A stretch of 38,013 nt of DNA, taken from positions 1 to 38,013 of the forward strand of contig CANQMI010000006.1 in assembly GCA_947624905.1 (NCBI GenBank). Reading direction: 5' to 3'. Numbering within the stretch: the first letter of the stretch is position 1; every line of letters begins with the position of its first letter. A program made the translations under genes and the position numbers. Source of the DNA: an uncultured Clostridia bacterium (GTDB lineage: Bacteria > Bacillota > Clostridia > TANB77 > CAG-508). Shown here piece by piece: positions 7,335-16,793 of the stretch. Below the pieces are notes generated by a model. The model saw only the letters and a program-made list of their open reading frames with translations. It did no database searches and had not been told where the DNA came from.

Positions 7335-8903
7335 CTAATCTATTAATTTTATAACAACTGTTCCATCTATCACTTTTATACTATCTTTTTCTGGATAGCA
7401 TTTCATACTTTTATATTCTTCCGTTTCTAATATTTTTTGATTATCTCCTTCGCTTACTAAGTTCATATTAACACCTTGATATTCATACAAAAGTTTTTTC
7501 CAACTATCTAAATTTCCCCACCAGACAATTGGTCCTTCTGATATAAATCCCCAGCTTCTGTCAAATATTTTCTTTGCTTCTATATCTGTATTGTCCCTGC
7601 TTAAATATCTATTGTTTTGTAGTCCGCCTATAAATAGTACTGGCATTTCTGGTGTATATTCGTCAAGTTCTTCTATTTGAGTAACTATTCTATTTACTGT
7701 TTCCCTTGCCTGATCATCCATGAGTTTCATTGAATTATATGTAGCATTGTCTTGCCACGTATATATCCATACTATTGCTAAAGTGCATACTACTACTATG
7801 CCCTTGATGATTCGAGACATAGATGTCTTTGGTAGCAGTTCTAATATTTTGAAAAACATCAAAAATATATATATCATAGAACATGCCATTAAAATATGTA
7901 TATCGACATCTGGAACTATAATCTCTATTATTCCAAAACATATTGGAGATATTGCTATAAATATTATTGCAAATATTGTATTTGATATATTTTTATACAC
8001 CTTATTTTTTATAACTATATATATCATTGCAATGAGAATTAGTGTAAATATTATTATATACATTATATTTGTTCCCCAGATGGTATTTGGTATCATTTCA
8101 TCATTAAAATAGTAATTAAAAAAGCTCTGATATGCTTCTGGCAATAGTTTGCTAAAGTTTAAAAATGTGTTTATTCCGATTTCATTTCCTCCACTATAGC
8201 TTGCAACTGGCAATCCTGCAAGTGAAACTATTGCATGTGATAGTATATAAAATAATGCGATTCCAATAATTCCCAACATCAAATATCTAATCAAGTTTTT
8301 AAATATTTCTTTTATTGGCTTTTTATTTATAGCATCAAGTATTAAAGTAAATATACATAGGCACATTGTAACTGATAAATATGTTTGATACATAGATATT
8401 GCAAGTGCTAATAGGCTTCCGCTTATTAATATCATCCACTTTTTATTCGAATATTTTCTTGATAAATAAACTGATAGGGTTGCTAAAAGCATACCTAATA
8501 CATAGGCATCTGAGCAGTAGAAAAATGTTAATGTTGCTGAAACATTTGGAGCTACTGCGAAAAGTAATGCAATTATATATTTAAAATATTTATTTTTTAT
8601 TTCAAGAGTTTCTTCTGCTAAAATTACTGTTATTCCTAATAATGCACTGCTAATTAAAGTTACTAAAACTGGAGAGACAACGTTTCCCTTGATCATCTGT
8701 ATAAAGTAAAGACCAAATCTAAGTAACATTACTTCCCATACATCTGCTTGATGATATACATTGTTTATGAGATTGTCTGCACCTGTTATCATCAATGAGT
8801 AAAGCTGAAAATGTACTATCAAGCTAGTTATAAATGTTACTAAAAATACAGTTTTTCTTTCTTGATTAAAATATAACTTGAATTTTTGTAATATTTTTTC
8901 CAT
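7335..8903 (-). CDS. GtrII-like polytopic glycosyltransferase
   Basis: The product is about 522 aa with ten or so hydrophobic segments and a C-terminal extracytoplasmic part of about 110 residues. The stretch FFYCSDAYVLGMLLATLSVYL and the overall pattern fit the GtrII/GT-C family, which modifies surface polysaccharides with a lipid-linked sugar donor. The donor and acceptor are not visible. ATG 8903 is chosen because the GGAGG overlaps the alternative ATG at 8921. It is the first gene of the operon, with 11 bases to the sigma gene. All CGG triplets in it are out of phase. Confidence 0.75.
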   Translation of the reverse strand: MEKILQKFKLYFNQERKTVFLVTFITSLIVHFQLYSLMITGADNLINNVYHQADVWEVMLLRFGLYFIQMIKGNVVSPVLVTLISSALLGITVILAEETLEIKNKYFKYIIALLFAVAPNVSATLTFFYCSDAYVLGMLLATLSVYLSRKYSNKKWMILISGSLLALAISMYQTYLSVTMCLCIFTLILDAINKKPIKEIFKNLIRYLMLGIIGIALFYILSHAIVSLAGLPVASYSGGNEIGINTFLNFSKLLPEAYQSFFNYYFNDEMIPNTIWGTNIMYIIIFTLILIAMIYIVIKNKVYKNISNTIFAIIFIAISPICFGIIEIIVPDVDIHILMACSMIYIFLMFFKILELLPKTSMSRIIKGIVVVCTLAIVWIYTWQDNATYNSMKLMDDQARETVNRIVTQIEELDEYTPEMPVLFIGGLQNNRYLSRDNTDIEAKKIFDRSWGFISEGPIVWWGNLDSWKKLLYEYQGVNMNLVSEGDNQKILETEEYKSMKCYPEKDSIKVIDGTVVIKLID

Positions 8904-8988
8904 TATGCTTATTTCCTCCATTTGTTATAATATTATCATAAAAGGAAGTTATTATCAAGAATATCTGGTTTCCATAGAAAATCCATTA

Positions 8989-11561
8989 TTATATATTCTC
9001 ATTTCTAATCGTCTCAATTGTATTTTGCTTATTTATTTTTGCCATTGAATATTTCATTATAACAAATACTAGAATGAATACTGCAATAATTGAAATAATT
9101 ATTGGATTTATAGGTATATATATTCCTTTTTCTATTTTTATTGAAAATGACTTATACAATGCAAAAGATCCAATTAGTCCCAAGGTAATTCCATATATAA
9201 GAGATTTTGCAGAGTAAAAACAAGTTTCAAGATTTATCATTCTGTTAAATTCTTTTTTAGTCATTCCTATACTTTTTAAACTTGCAAATTCTTTTTGTCT
9301 TAATTCCATATTTGATGTTATAGTATTAAATATATTTGTGACTCCAATTAATGTTATAACTGTTATGAATCCATATAAGAATATTTTTACAGTTAAACTC
9401 ATTGATTTTTCATTTCTTACAATTTCATCAAAGTTATTGCAGAATATATCAGATATTTTTAGGTTTTCTACTTCTTCTACAAATCTATCAGGATTACTTG
9501 ATTGAACTAATACCATTCTAGGTTCAAACTCTATATCTTTGTATACATCTATATTTACTATCAAATCTCCTCCTTGTCTGTATGTTCTCTCGAATCCATA
9601 AGGTTTGATGTCAGTTATAGCACCTATTTTAAACTTTATTTCTTGGCCATCCATTTCTCCTGTAATCGTATCATTTTTGTTGTATTTATATATTCTCTTT
9701 TCTGATTGTCTTGATGTATTTTCTTCATAATATAAATACTTATCACTCAAAATAGCTTGTTCTTGTATACTTTTTGGATTAACTCCTATATTTTCCAAAT
9801 ATTTATTAAATGTTTCAGTATCCAATCCAATAATGTTCATAGTTATTCTTTTGCCTTTTCCATCATCCACATGTTTTCCTTCGTCGTCGTAAAATCCACC
9901 ATCTTCAAGTATTACTTGACCTGGTATTTCATTTACTTTGTCTACATCAAAAATATGAAAGCTACTTGAGTTTTCGTATACTACGAATTTTTCATCTATG
10001 TAGTTTAACCCTTTTATTTTGTCTATATCTTGATCTGTGGCATTATACGCATATATCTGTACATTATAATCATAGTCTTGATAATAATTCTCTGTTAAAT
10101 CAAACATATTCGTTAAAAGAGTATTCATTGTTATAAAAATGAATATACTTACAGCTAGTGATATTACTGTTGTTCTATATTTTTTCTTACTTCTCTTCAA
10201 ATTTTTATATGCTAGCTCTCCACCAGTTTTAAAAATTTTAGAGATTATTTTTGGTACTTTCAATTTTTTAGATTTTATATTTATTTCTTCTGAGTTTCTA
10301 AGCAATTCTATAGGATCAACTTTGCTTGCCTTTTTTGCTGAATTTTTTGATGATAGGTATATGGTAAGAATACTAAGTATAACAGAGATAATAATCGGCG
10401 ATAATGTTACCTTCATTATGATTCCATCTACGTTTGTTAATAGTTGCTCCCCAATTAAACTATTTACAATCTTTAATAATACAAAAACTGCAAATATTCC
10501 AGATAAGATTCCTATTGGTATTGCAATAGCTCCTAAAATCAAGCCTTCAAATATAACATTTCTTCTTATTTGCTTCTTAGTTGCTCCAATACTTGCAAGC
10601 ATACCGTACATTTTCATTTTTTCAGTAATTGCTATTGCAAAGGAATTTCTTATGCAAAATACACTTGTAAAGATTATTATACATATTACAACTCCACAGG
10701 TTGTAAATAAAAAACTAACTGTGTCATTACTAAAAGCAAATACTTCCCATCTCAAAAGTTCACTATTTGTTCTAACATCATATTTAATATCTTGATTTGG
10801 AATATTTTGTAATTCAGCATAACTTGATAATCCTAAGATTCTAGGAATCACTGTTTTATAACTTTTTGGATTTTTCAAGGTAATATATAGGTTTTCATTT
10901 CCTTGATTAATATCAGTAGAAATTATTGTATAGCCTGGATCACTATATCTCTCAAATTCATAATTTGGTCTCTCGATAATTCCGTACTATGGTGAACTCT
11001 TTGTGATTGCAATTTACTAGTTTCTCATTTTCTTGATCATATGTATCAGTAGCATCTAATTTTTCAGAGTCTAAGCTTTCTCTTTCTCCGATATCAACAC
11101 TAATCTTATCTCCGATTTTATATTCTACTTTTCCGTTTTCTTTTATATGGCTGCTAATTATTAATTCATTGTTAGAAGTAGGAAATCTTCCTTCTATTAT
11201 CTTGAATTTTAGATTTTCAAATACTTCTTGATTCATTGAGTATAATTTCAGATATGGTTTATATTCATTTTGGCTATTTTCTAATAGACCATACCCATTT
11301 TCATATACTGTATCAATTTTTTTAATATCTTGATTATTTTTAAATTTTTCAAGATCATCATCTGTAACATTTGATACTTTAAAATGATAGTATCCGAGTT
11401 TCATTTATTGCATTTTGTACTAATGTTTCTCTAAAACTTGTAACCATTGTCGCAACAGCACATATTAAACTGCAAGACAAAATTATTCCAATTATTGTAC
11501 TTATAGTTCTTTTTTTGTTTAGCTTTAAATTTCTAATAGATAATTCACTTAGAACTTTCAT
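8989..11561 (-). CDS. FtsX-type ABC transporter permease with two CGG recoding sites
   Basis: Read with two +1 events this is 856 aa. An N-terminal helix (TISTIIGIILSCSLICAVATM) precedes a large extracytoplasmic domain, three membrane helices follow in the first FtsX-like domain (around residues 245-385), and a second half repeats the pattern. The in-frame CGG at 11396 (Gly56, INETGYYHFKVSN) and at 10984 (Gly193, FTIVGIIERPNYEF) each need the following A to make one Gly. The sequence is open and coherent on both sides of each site. It starts 37 bases after the ATPase gene. MacB/BceB-type systems of this design export or sense lipids, peptides or antibiotics; the substrate is unknown. Confidence 0.85.
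10981..10984 (-). other. CGGA recoding site 2 (ABC permease)
   Basis: The codons are ACC ATA GTA CGGA ATT ATC GAG; Gly193 results in a typical 'TIVGI' strand before the second helix block of FtsX-type permeases. Preceding codon GTA. Confidence 0.8.
11393..11396 (-). other. CGGA recoding site 1 (ABC permease)
   Basis: The codons are AAT GAA ACT CGGA TAC TAT CAT; the result, NETGYYHFK, matches the usual start of the extracytoplasmic domain. Preceding codon ACT. Confidence 0.85.
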
Positions 11562-11598
11562 TTTTTCCTCACTTTCTGATTTTAACTATAGTTTATGT

Positions 11599-12262
11599 CT
11601 ATACTATCTTTCCGTCTTCTAGTCTGATAATTCTATCTGCAATTTTTGCAATTTCCATATTATGTGTAATCATTATAATTGTTTGTTTATAATCTTGGTT
11701 TGATTTTTGCAATAGTTTTACTATTTCATCACTTGATTTTGAATCTAAGTTTCCAGTTGGTTCATCTGCTAAGATTATTGTTGGATTAGTTATCATGGCT
11801 CTTCCTATTGATGTTCTTTGTTGTTGCCCACCAGATAATTCATGTGGTAAATATTTTCTTCTGTTCTCAAGTCCTAAAAGTTTTATAAGCTCATCAAGTT
11901 TTGCACTGTCTACTTTTTTATTATCAAGTTTTAATGGCAAAGTTATATTTTCTTCTACATTTAAAATTGGTATTAGATTGTAAAATTGATATATAAGCCC
12001 AACTTGTCTCCTTCTGAAAATCGCAAGTTCATCATCATTAAATTTATATATATCTTTTCCATCTATAAAAACTTTTCCACTTGTTGGCCTGTCTACACCA
12101 CCAATTAAATGTAATAGAGTTGATTTTCCGCTTCCGTGATGCACCTACTATTGCAATAAACTCTCCTTGATTTACTGTAAATGATACATTGTCCAAAGCT
12201 TTGACCTTCACATCACCTTTTCCATAAACTTTGCTTAAACTTTCTACTTTCAATATTTCCAT
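11599..12262 (-). CDS. ABC transporter ATPase, MacB/LolD type, with CGG site in the Walker A motif
   Basis: The product is 220 aa, the normal length for this family. The in-frame CGG at 12136-12134, read with the next A as Gly43, completes the Walker A motif GASGSGKSTLLHLIGG. Without the shift the product is a 72-aa fragment. Downstream are Q-loop, signature LSGGQQQR, Walker B IILADEPTGNLD, and the switch His in MITHN. AGGAGG lies five bases before ATG 12262. It pairs with the adjacent permease to form an exporter or antibiotic-sensing complex at the membrane. The AGC GGA inside the same motif is an out-of-phase CGG that is read normally. Confidence 0.93.
12133..12136 (-). other. CGGA recoding site (ABC ATPase P-loop)
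   Basis: The codons are GGT GCA TCA CGGA AGC GGA AAA TCA ACT. The Gly is the conserved G of GxSGSGKST. Preceding codon TCA. Confidence 0.95.
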
Positions 12263-12341
12263 AATAACCTCCTAGTTTTTTCATAAACCAATTATATTAC
12301 ATTTTAAATCAAATTTACCGAAATTAAAAAAAGATTAAGAA

Positions 12342-12716
12342 TTAAATTAGCTCTATTACAACTTCATCCCCATCTTTTAAATTATATGTTTTTCTCATGT
12401 TTATATCAGTTACAAATTCTACAATATTCAATGGATGATCTCCATTTTTCGTATTGTTCTTTTCAGTTCTCAAAATATATCCCTTGCGTCCTAGAATTTC
12501 ACATTTTTTTACAAGTACGCAAAATTGTCCTCCATATTCATTAGGCAAAATTTTTTCTTGATCATCAAGAATAATTTCTTGTTCAAGCTCTATGTTCAAT
12601 GTGCCTAAGAATAATTTCATATCATATTTCTTTTCAAAAATTTCATATGCTTTTTTTACCCAAATATTTGCATTTCCTAATCCTGATTTTATTTTTCCTT
12701 TTAATATTTTTTGCAT
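12342..12716 (-). CDS. DUF120 / CTP-dependent riboflavin kinase-like protein
   Basis: The product is 124 aa. Features matching the DUF120 fold (archaeal RibK) are GKIKSGLGNANIWV at the N-terminus, FLGTLNIEL at about 36-44, and DHPLNIVEFVT with LKDGDEVVIEL at the end. RibK uses CTP to phosphorylate riboflavin to FMN in archaea; whether this bacterial member does so cannot be told from sequence alone. It is a single gene between the ABC system and the kinase gene, with its own Shine-Dalgarno-like AAATGAGG upstream. Confidence 0.7.
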   Translation of the reverse strand: MQKILKGKIKSGLGNANIWVKKAYEIFEKKYDMKLFLGTLNIELEQEIILDDQEKILPNEYGGQFCVLVKKCEILGRKGYILRTEKNNTKNGDHPLNIVEFVTDINMRKTYNLKDGDEVVIELI

Positions 12717-12808
12717 TTTAATTCCTCATTTCTTCTTATTTTTTTGAAATTATATCACATTTATATATCTTTTTAAAGTTTTTTATTTTGAACAAAATAC
12801 ATGATTTT

Positions 12809-12842
12809 AAAAGAGAAGTTCCTAAAACAGAACTTCTCTTTT
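12809..12842. terminator. intrinsic terminator after prkC
   Basis: AAAAGAGAAGTTC (12809-12821) pairs perfectly with GAACTTCTCTTTT (12830-12842). It lies ten bases after the kinase stop codon. Confidence 0.85.
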
Positions 12843-12852
12843 AATTATTTTA

Positions 12853-14839
12853 TTACTCAAATGTAACCTGTGTCGTACTATTTAAATTAATTTGCTTTTC
12901 TGGGCCTTGTCTTACATCATCTACAAATACTTTAACAGTTATTGTTCCAACTCCTGAAATAGGTACACTTATATTTGATTCATTTTCTTTATGTGATTTT
13001 TTATATACAGTTTCTTCATCTACTTTTACAACCAAATTAACAGTTTTTGGTTCAACTAATACTTGTTTATTTTCTCCAGTATCTGGGTCTGTAACTGTTG
13101 TGTATTGCTCTGAATATTTTAGTAACGATTTCAAGTTAATTTTTGCGGTTCCTGATATAACCTTTTGTATTTGGTTTATTGTTATAGTTATACCTGTTCC
13201 CTTTTCTACTGTGCTTCCAGCATCTAAAGTTTGTTTTAACACTGTTCCATCTTCTTTTGTTTTATCTTCTGCAGTTATTAATGTAACAGTAAATCCTGCT
13301 GCCTCTAACTCTGATATTGCATCTGCCTTTGGTTTTCCTACTACATTTGGAACAACTGATGTTTCTATTCCTTTACTTACTGTTATTGTTACTGTAGAAC
13401 CTGCACCTACTTCTGTGTCTTGATCTACATCTTGTTTTATTACATATCCCTGCTCAACTTTACTGTCAAATTCTTCTACAACAACAATTTCTAAATCATT
13501 TTCTTCTAATAATTTTCTTGCTTCATCTTCTGTAAGTCCTGTAACTTTAGGAACTTTTACTATTTTTTGTCCTAAGCTTATTACTAATTGTATCTTTGTA
13601 TTTTCTTTGATCTTGTAATCTGCTTTATATTCTGGATTTTGTGATATTACAAGTCCGTTATCTATTTCAACATCATACTTTTCTTCTATGATTTCATAGG
13701 TGAGTTTTGTTCCAGCTAATTTATTTTTTACTTCATCCTCTGTCAAACCTACTAGTTCAGGTACTTGAATATCTTTTGATCTTGTCAAATTAAATGCAAG
13801 AATTGTTCCTCCTAAGCTTAATCCAAATAACAATATTAGTACTAATACTATTGTAAGTATTCTATGTTTTGCAAAAAAGTTTTCTTTTTTCTTCTTTTTT
13901 TCATCTTCGTCTTTTTCTTTTATTTTATCTTGTATATCTCTCTTTTCTATTGTAGGTACAACTTGAGTTGGGAAATCATTTTCTTTATTTGCACTTGAAA
14001 TGAAATCTCCATCTGGATTTTTTAATGATAGTGTTAAATCTTTTAGCATTTCTGTTGCTGTTTGATATCTAAGTGCTGGATCTTTTCTCATGGCTTTCAT
14101 AACTATTTTATTTACTGCCATTGGTATACTTGGGTTTATATTTATTGGCTCTACTGGAGTTTCTTGCATATGTTTTAATGCAACTGATACAGGAGTGTCT
14201 GCATCAAATGGAACTTTTCCAGTTAACATTTCATATAGCACTACACCCAATGAGTATAGATCTGATTTTGCATCAGTAAATCCTCCTCTTGCATGTTCTG
14301 GTGAGAAATAATGTACAGATCCTAATGTTGTACCAAATGCTGTAATTGTGGAATTTGATACAGATTTTGCAATTCCAAAGTCTGTTACCTTTGCAATTCC
14401 ATCTTCTGTAATTATTATATTATGAGGTTTTATATCTCTGTGAATTATATTGTTTTTATGGGCAGTTTCTAATGCAGATGCGATTTGTATTGCAACGTTT
14501 ACACTCCATTTCCAACTTAGTGCTCCATCTGATACGATTATTTCTTTTAATGTTTTACCTTGTATTAGTTCCATTACTATATAGTATAAATCGCCTTCAT
14601 TGCCTACATCATATACGGATACAATATTTGGATGGGTTAGACTTGCAACTGCCTGTGCTTCGGTATTAAATCTTTTTATAAATTCTTCGTCTGTGGTAAA
14701 TTCATCTTTTAATACTTTTACAGCTACATATCTGTTTAATACATGACATTTTGCTTTGTATACTGTTGCCATTCCTCCAACACCGTATTTTTTCTACTAT
14801 TTCATACCTATTTCCTAATAATCTTCCTTCTAAGTTCAT
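12853..14839 (-). CDS. prkC: PASTA-domain Ser/Thr protein kinase, with CGG site in the glycine loop
   Basis: Read with one +1 event the product is 661 aa. The start is ATG 14839 behind GGGGAG, giving MNLEGRLLGNRYEIVEKI. The in-frame CGG at 14785-14783 plus T gives Gly19, the first glycine of the nucleotide-binding loop GVGGMATVY. The catalytic parts follow: VAVKVLK lysine, HRDIKPHN, DFGIAK. A lysine-rich juxtamembrane region, one helix near residue 325-347 and three PASTA domains (about 355-560) come next, then a C-terminal beta-rich domain. Such kinases sense muropeptides or lipid II and control growth and dormancy. The PP2C gene is 15 bases upstream, the standard partner arrangement. Confidence 0.95.
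14782..14785 (-). other. CGGT recoding site (prkC glycine loop)
   Basis: The codons are GAA AAA ATA CGGT GTT GGA GGA ATG. The restored sequence KIGVGGMATVY is the canonical P-loop of the PrkC/PknB family. Preceding codon ATA. Confidence 0.95.
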
Positions 14840-14854
14840 CTTATTTTCACTCCC

Positions 14855-15583
14855 CTAGTTTTTTATAATGACAACTGTTATGTTGTCTATACCGCCGGCA
14901 TTATTTGCCATATTAATAAGTATTTCATCACTGATGTCAAAATTATTTTTTACTGTTTCATATATTTTACTATCTTCAACCATATTTGTAAGTCCATCTG
15001 AAGTCATAACAATTATATCGCCTGGCTGAAAGTTCTTTACCATTACATCTGGTTCAAGTGATTCTGCACAGCCTAAAGCTTTCATGAGCATATTCTTTTT
15101 AGGATGATTTTTTGCTTCTTCCGCTGTTATTGTCCCATCTTTTACTAATTGTTCTACATAGCTATGATCTGTTGTTAATTTTCTCATGAATTTATCTCTG
15201 ATTCTATAAATTCTACTATCACCAATATGTCCAATATATGCTCTATTATTATATATTAAGCAAATCTCCAAAGTAGTACCCATACTTTGTAATTCTTCTG
15301 AATTTTTTGCTACTTCAAATACTATTTCATTTGCATAATTCATTGCTTCTTTTACTAATTCCATAATTTTTTCTCTGGTGTGTTCTATTATGTCAAAATG
15401 ATTTCCTATATACCTTACTGCAGCATCTATTGCAAGTCTACTCGCTATTTCTCCTCCTTCGTAGCCTCCCATTCCATCTGCTAGCATATATATTCCTGGG
15501 CTTTTATCTTGATCAGATATATAATAATAGTCTTCATTTTGGTCTCTTATTTTGCCTTTATCTGATTTTGCTAAAACTTTCAT
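14855..15583 (-). CDS. prpC: PP2C-type Ser/Thr protein phosphatase
   Basis: The product is about 242 aa. Metal-binding motifs are visible: DQNEDYYY near the N-terminus, DGMGGYEGGEIA, GDSRIYR, SDGLTNMV and GGIDNITVV. It dephosphorylates substrates of the partner kinase. I place the start at ATG 15583, since it gives the family-typical MKVLAKSDKGKIRDQNED and lies one base after the shifted rlmN stop with an AGAGG upstream; the GTG at 15598 is an alternative. If rlmN is recoded, the two genes are almost contiguous, which supports translational coupling. GCC GGC GGT shows CGG in another phase being read normally. Confidence 0.93.
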   Translation of the reverse strand: MKVLAKSDKGKIRDQNEDYYYISDQDKSPGIYMLADGMGGYEGGEIASRLAIDAAVRYIGNHFDIIEHTREKIMELVKEAMNYANEIVFEVAKNSEELQSMGTTLEICLIYNNRAYIGHIGDSRIYRIRDKFMRKLTTDHSYVEQLVKDGTITAEEAKNHPKKNMLMKALGCAESLEPDVMVKNFQPGDIIVMTSDGLTNMVEDSKIYETVKNNFDISDEILINMANNAGGIDNITVVIIKN

Positions 15584-15584
15584 T

Positions 15585-16614
15585 TTAACTTCTTTCACCT
15601 CTTTTTCTTCTTAGTTGTCCGACATGCTGCATCTATGTCAGAGCCAAGTTCTCTTCTGATTGTTGCTGTAATTCCATTTTTATTTAAATAATCTCTAAAT
15701 TCAAGTATATTTTTATTACTGCTTTTTGAATATTTACCACCTTCTATTTTGTTTATTGGTATAAGATTAACATGACATAGCATTCCTTTTAATAGCTGTA
15801 CCAATTCCTCAGCATTTTCTCTATTGTCATTATTATCTTTTGCAAGTGCATATTCAAAAGAAATTCTTTTATTTGTTTTTTCTATATAATATCTACAAGC
15901 TTTCATGAGTTCTTCTATATTGTATTTATTATTTATCGGCATCATACTACTTCTTTTTTCGTTATTTGCTGAATGTAAAGATACAGAAAGCGTACATTGT
16001 AGATCTCTATCTGCAATTTCATATATTTTTGGAACAATTCCAGATGTTGATATACTTATATGTCTTGCTCCAATCCCTAAGCCTTTAGGATAATTTATAA
16101 TTTCGATTGCTCTCATTACATTGTCAAAATTGTCAAGTGGTTCGCCTATTCCCATGAATACTATATTTGACACCTTGATATTCAAGTCTCGCTCTACTGC
16201 TAGAAGTTCTTCAACAATTTCACCAGAGCTTAAATTTCTCGCAAACTCTATACCAGTTGAAGCACAAAATTTACATCCCATCTTGCAACCAACTTGTGAA
16301 GATACACATATAGTTTTTCCATATTTGTATTCCATGACGACTGTCTCTATCGCATTTCCATCAAGTATATCAAATAGATATTTTACAGTTCCATCTTTTG
16401 AAATCTGCTTTTCCAATATTTTAAATATGCCAATACTATACTCTTTTTTTAATTTTTCCCTTGATTCTAATGATAAATCTGTCATTTCATCAAAGCTTGT
16501 TACATTTTTCTTGTATAGCCATTTGAATATTTGATCTGCTCTATATGGTTTTTCCCCAAGCTTTTCAAGTTCTTGTTTTAATTCTGTTATATTGTAATCT
16601 TTAATATTTTTCAT
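15585..16614 (-). CDS. rlmN: 23S rRNA A2503/tRNA A37 C2-methyltransferase, with CGG site near its C-terminus
   Basis: Read with a +1 event the product is 342 aa. The radical SAM cluster motif CKMGCKFCAS sits at about 109-118, with the GIGEPLDN motif behind it. The in-frame CGG at 15621-15619 plus A gives Gly332 in DIDAACGQLRRKR, which contains the family's conserved C-terminal resolving Cys and GQL. Unshifted, the end would be CRTTKKKKR, a 339-aa product that lacks the conserved GQL. The frame then runs to TAA 15587-15585, abutting prpC. RlmN methylates C2 of A2503 in 23S rRNA and A37 of some tRNAs, and influences accuracy of translation. Confidence 0.95.
15618..15621 (-). other. CGGA recoding site (rlmN C-terminus)
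   Basis: The codons are GAT GCA GCA TGT CGGA CAA CTA AGA. DIDAACGQL is nearly invariant in RlmN, so this site can be checked against known homologues. Preceding codon TGT. Confidence 0.95.
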
Positions 16615-16714
16615 AAACTATCTTTCTATATGTATAATATTTCTATTTAAATTTATATCATAACTATAATTTTTTTTCAATATATTCAAGTAAAAAATAG
16701 AGAAATTATTGTCA

Positions 16715-16744
16715 AAAGCGCCAAGGATTATCCACGGCGCTCTC
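16715..16744 (-). terminator. terminator-like hairpin after SGNH gene
   Basis: In the minus-strand RNA GCGCCGTGGA and TCCTTGGCGC pair with one mismatch and one wobble around a short loop. A TTTT follows. It lies about 50 bases downstream of the gene end at 16794. Confidence 0.6.
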
Positions 16745-16793
16745 ATTTTTATTTATATTTTTTTATATACAAATACATTTGACCTTTTTATAT

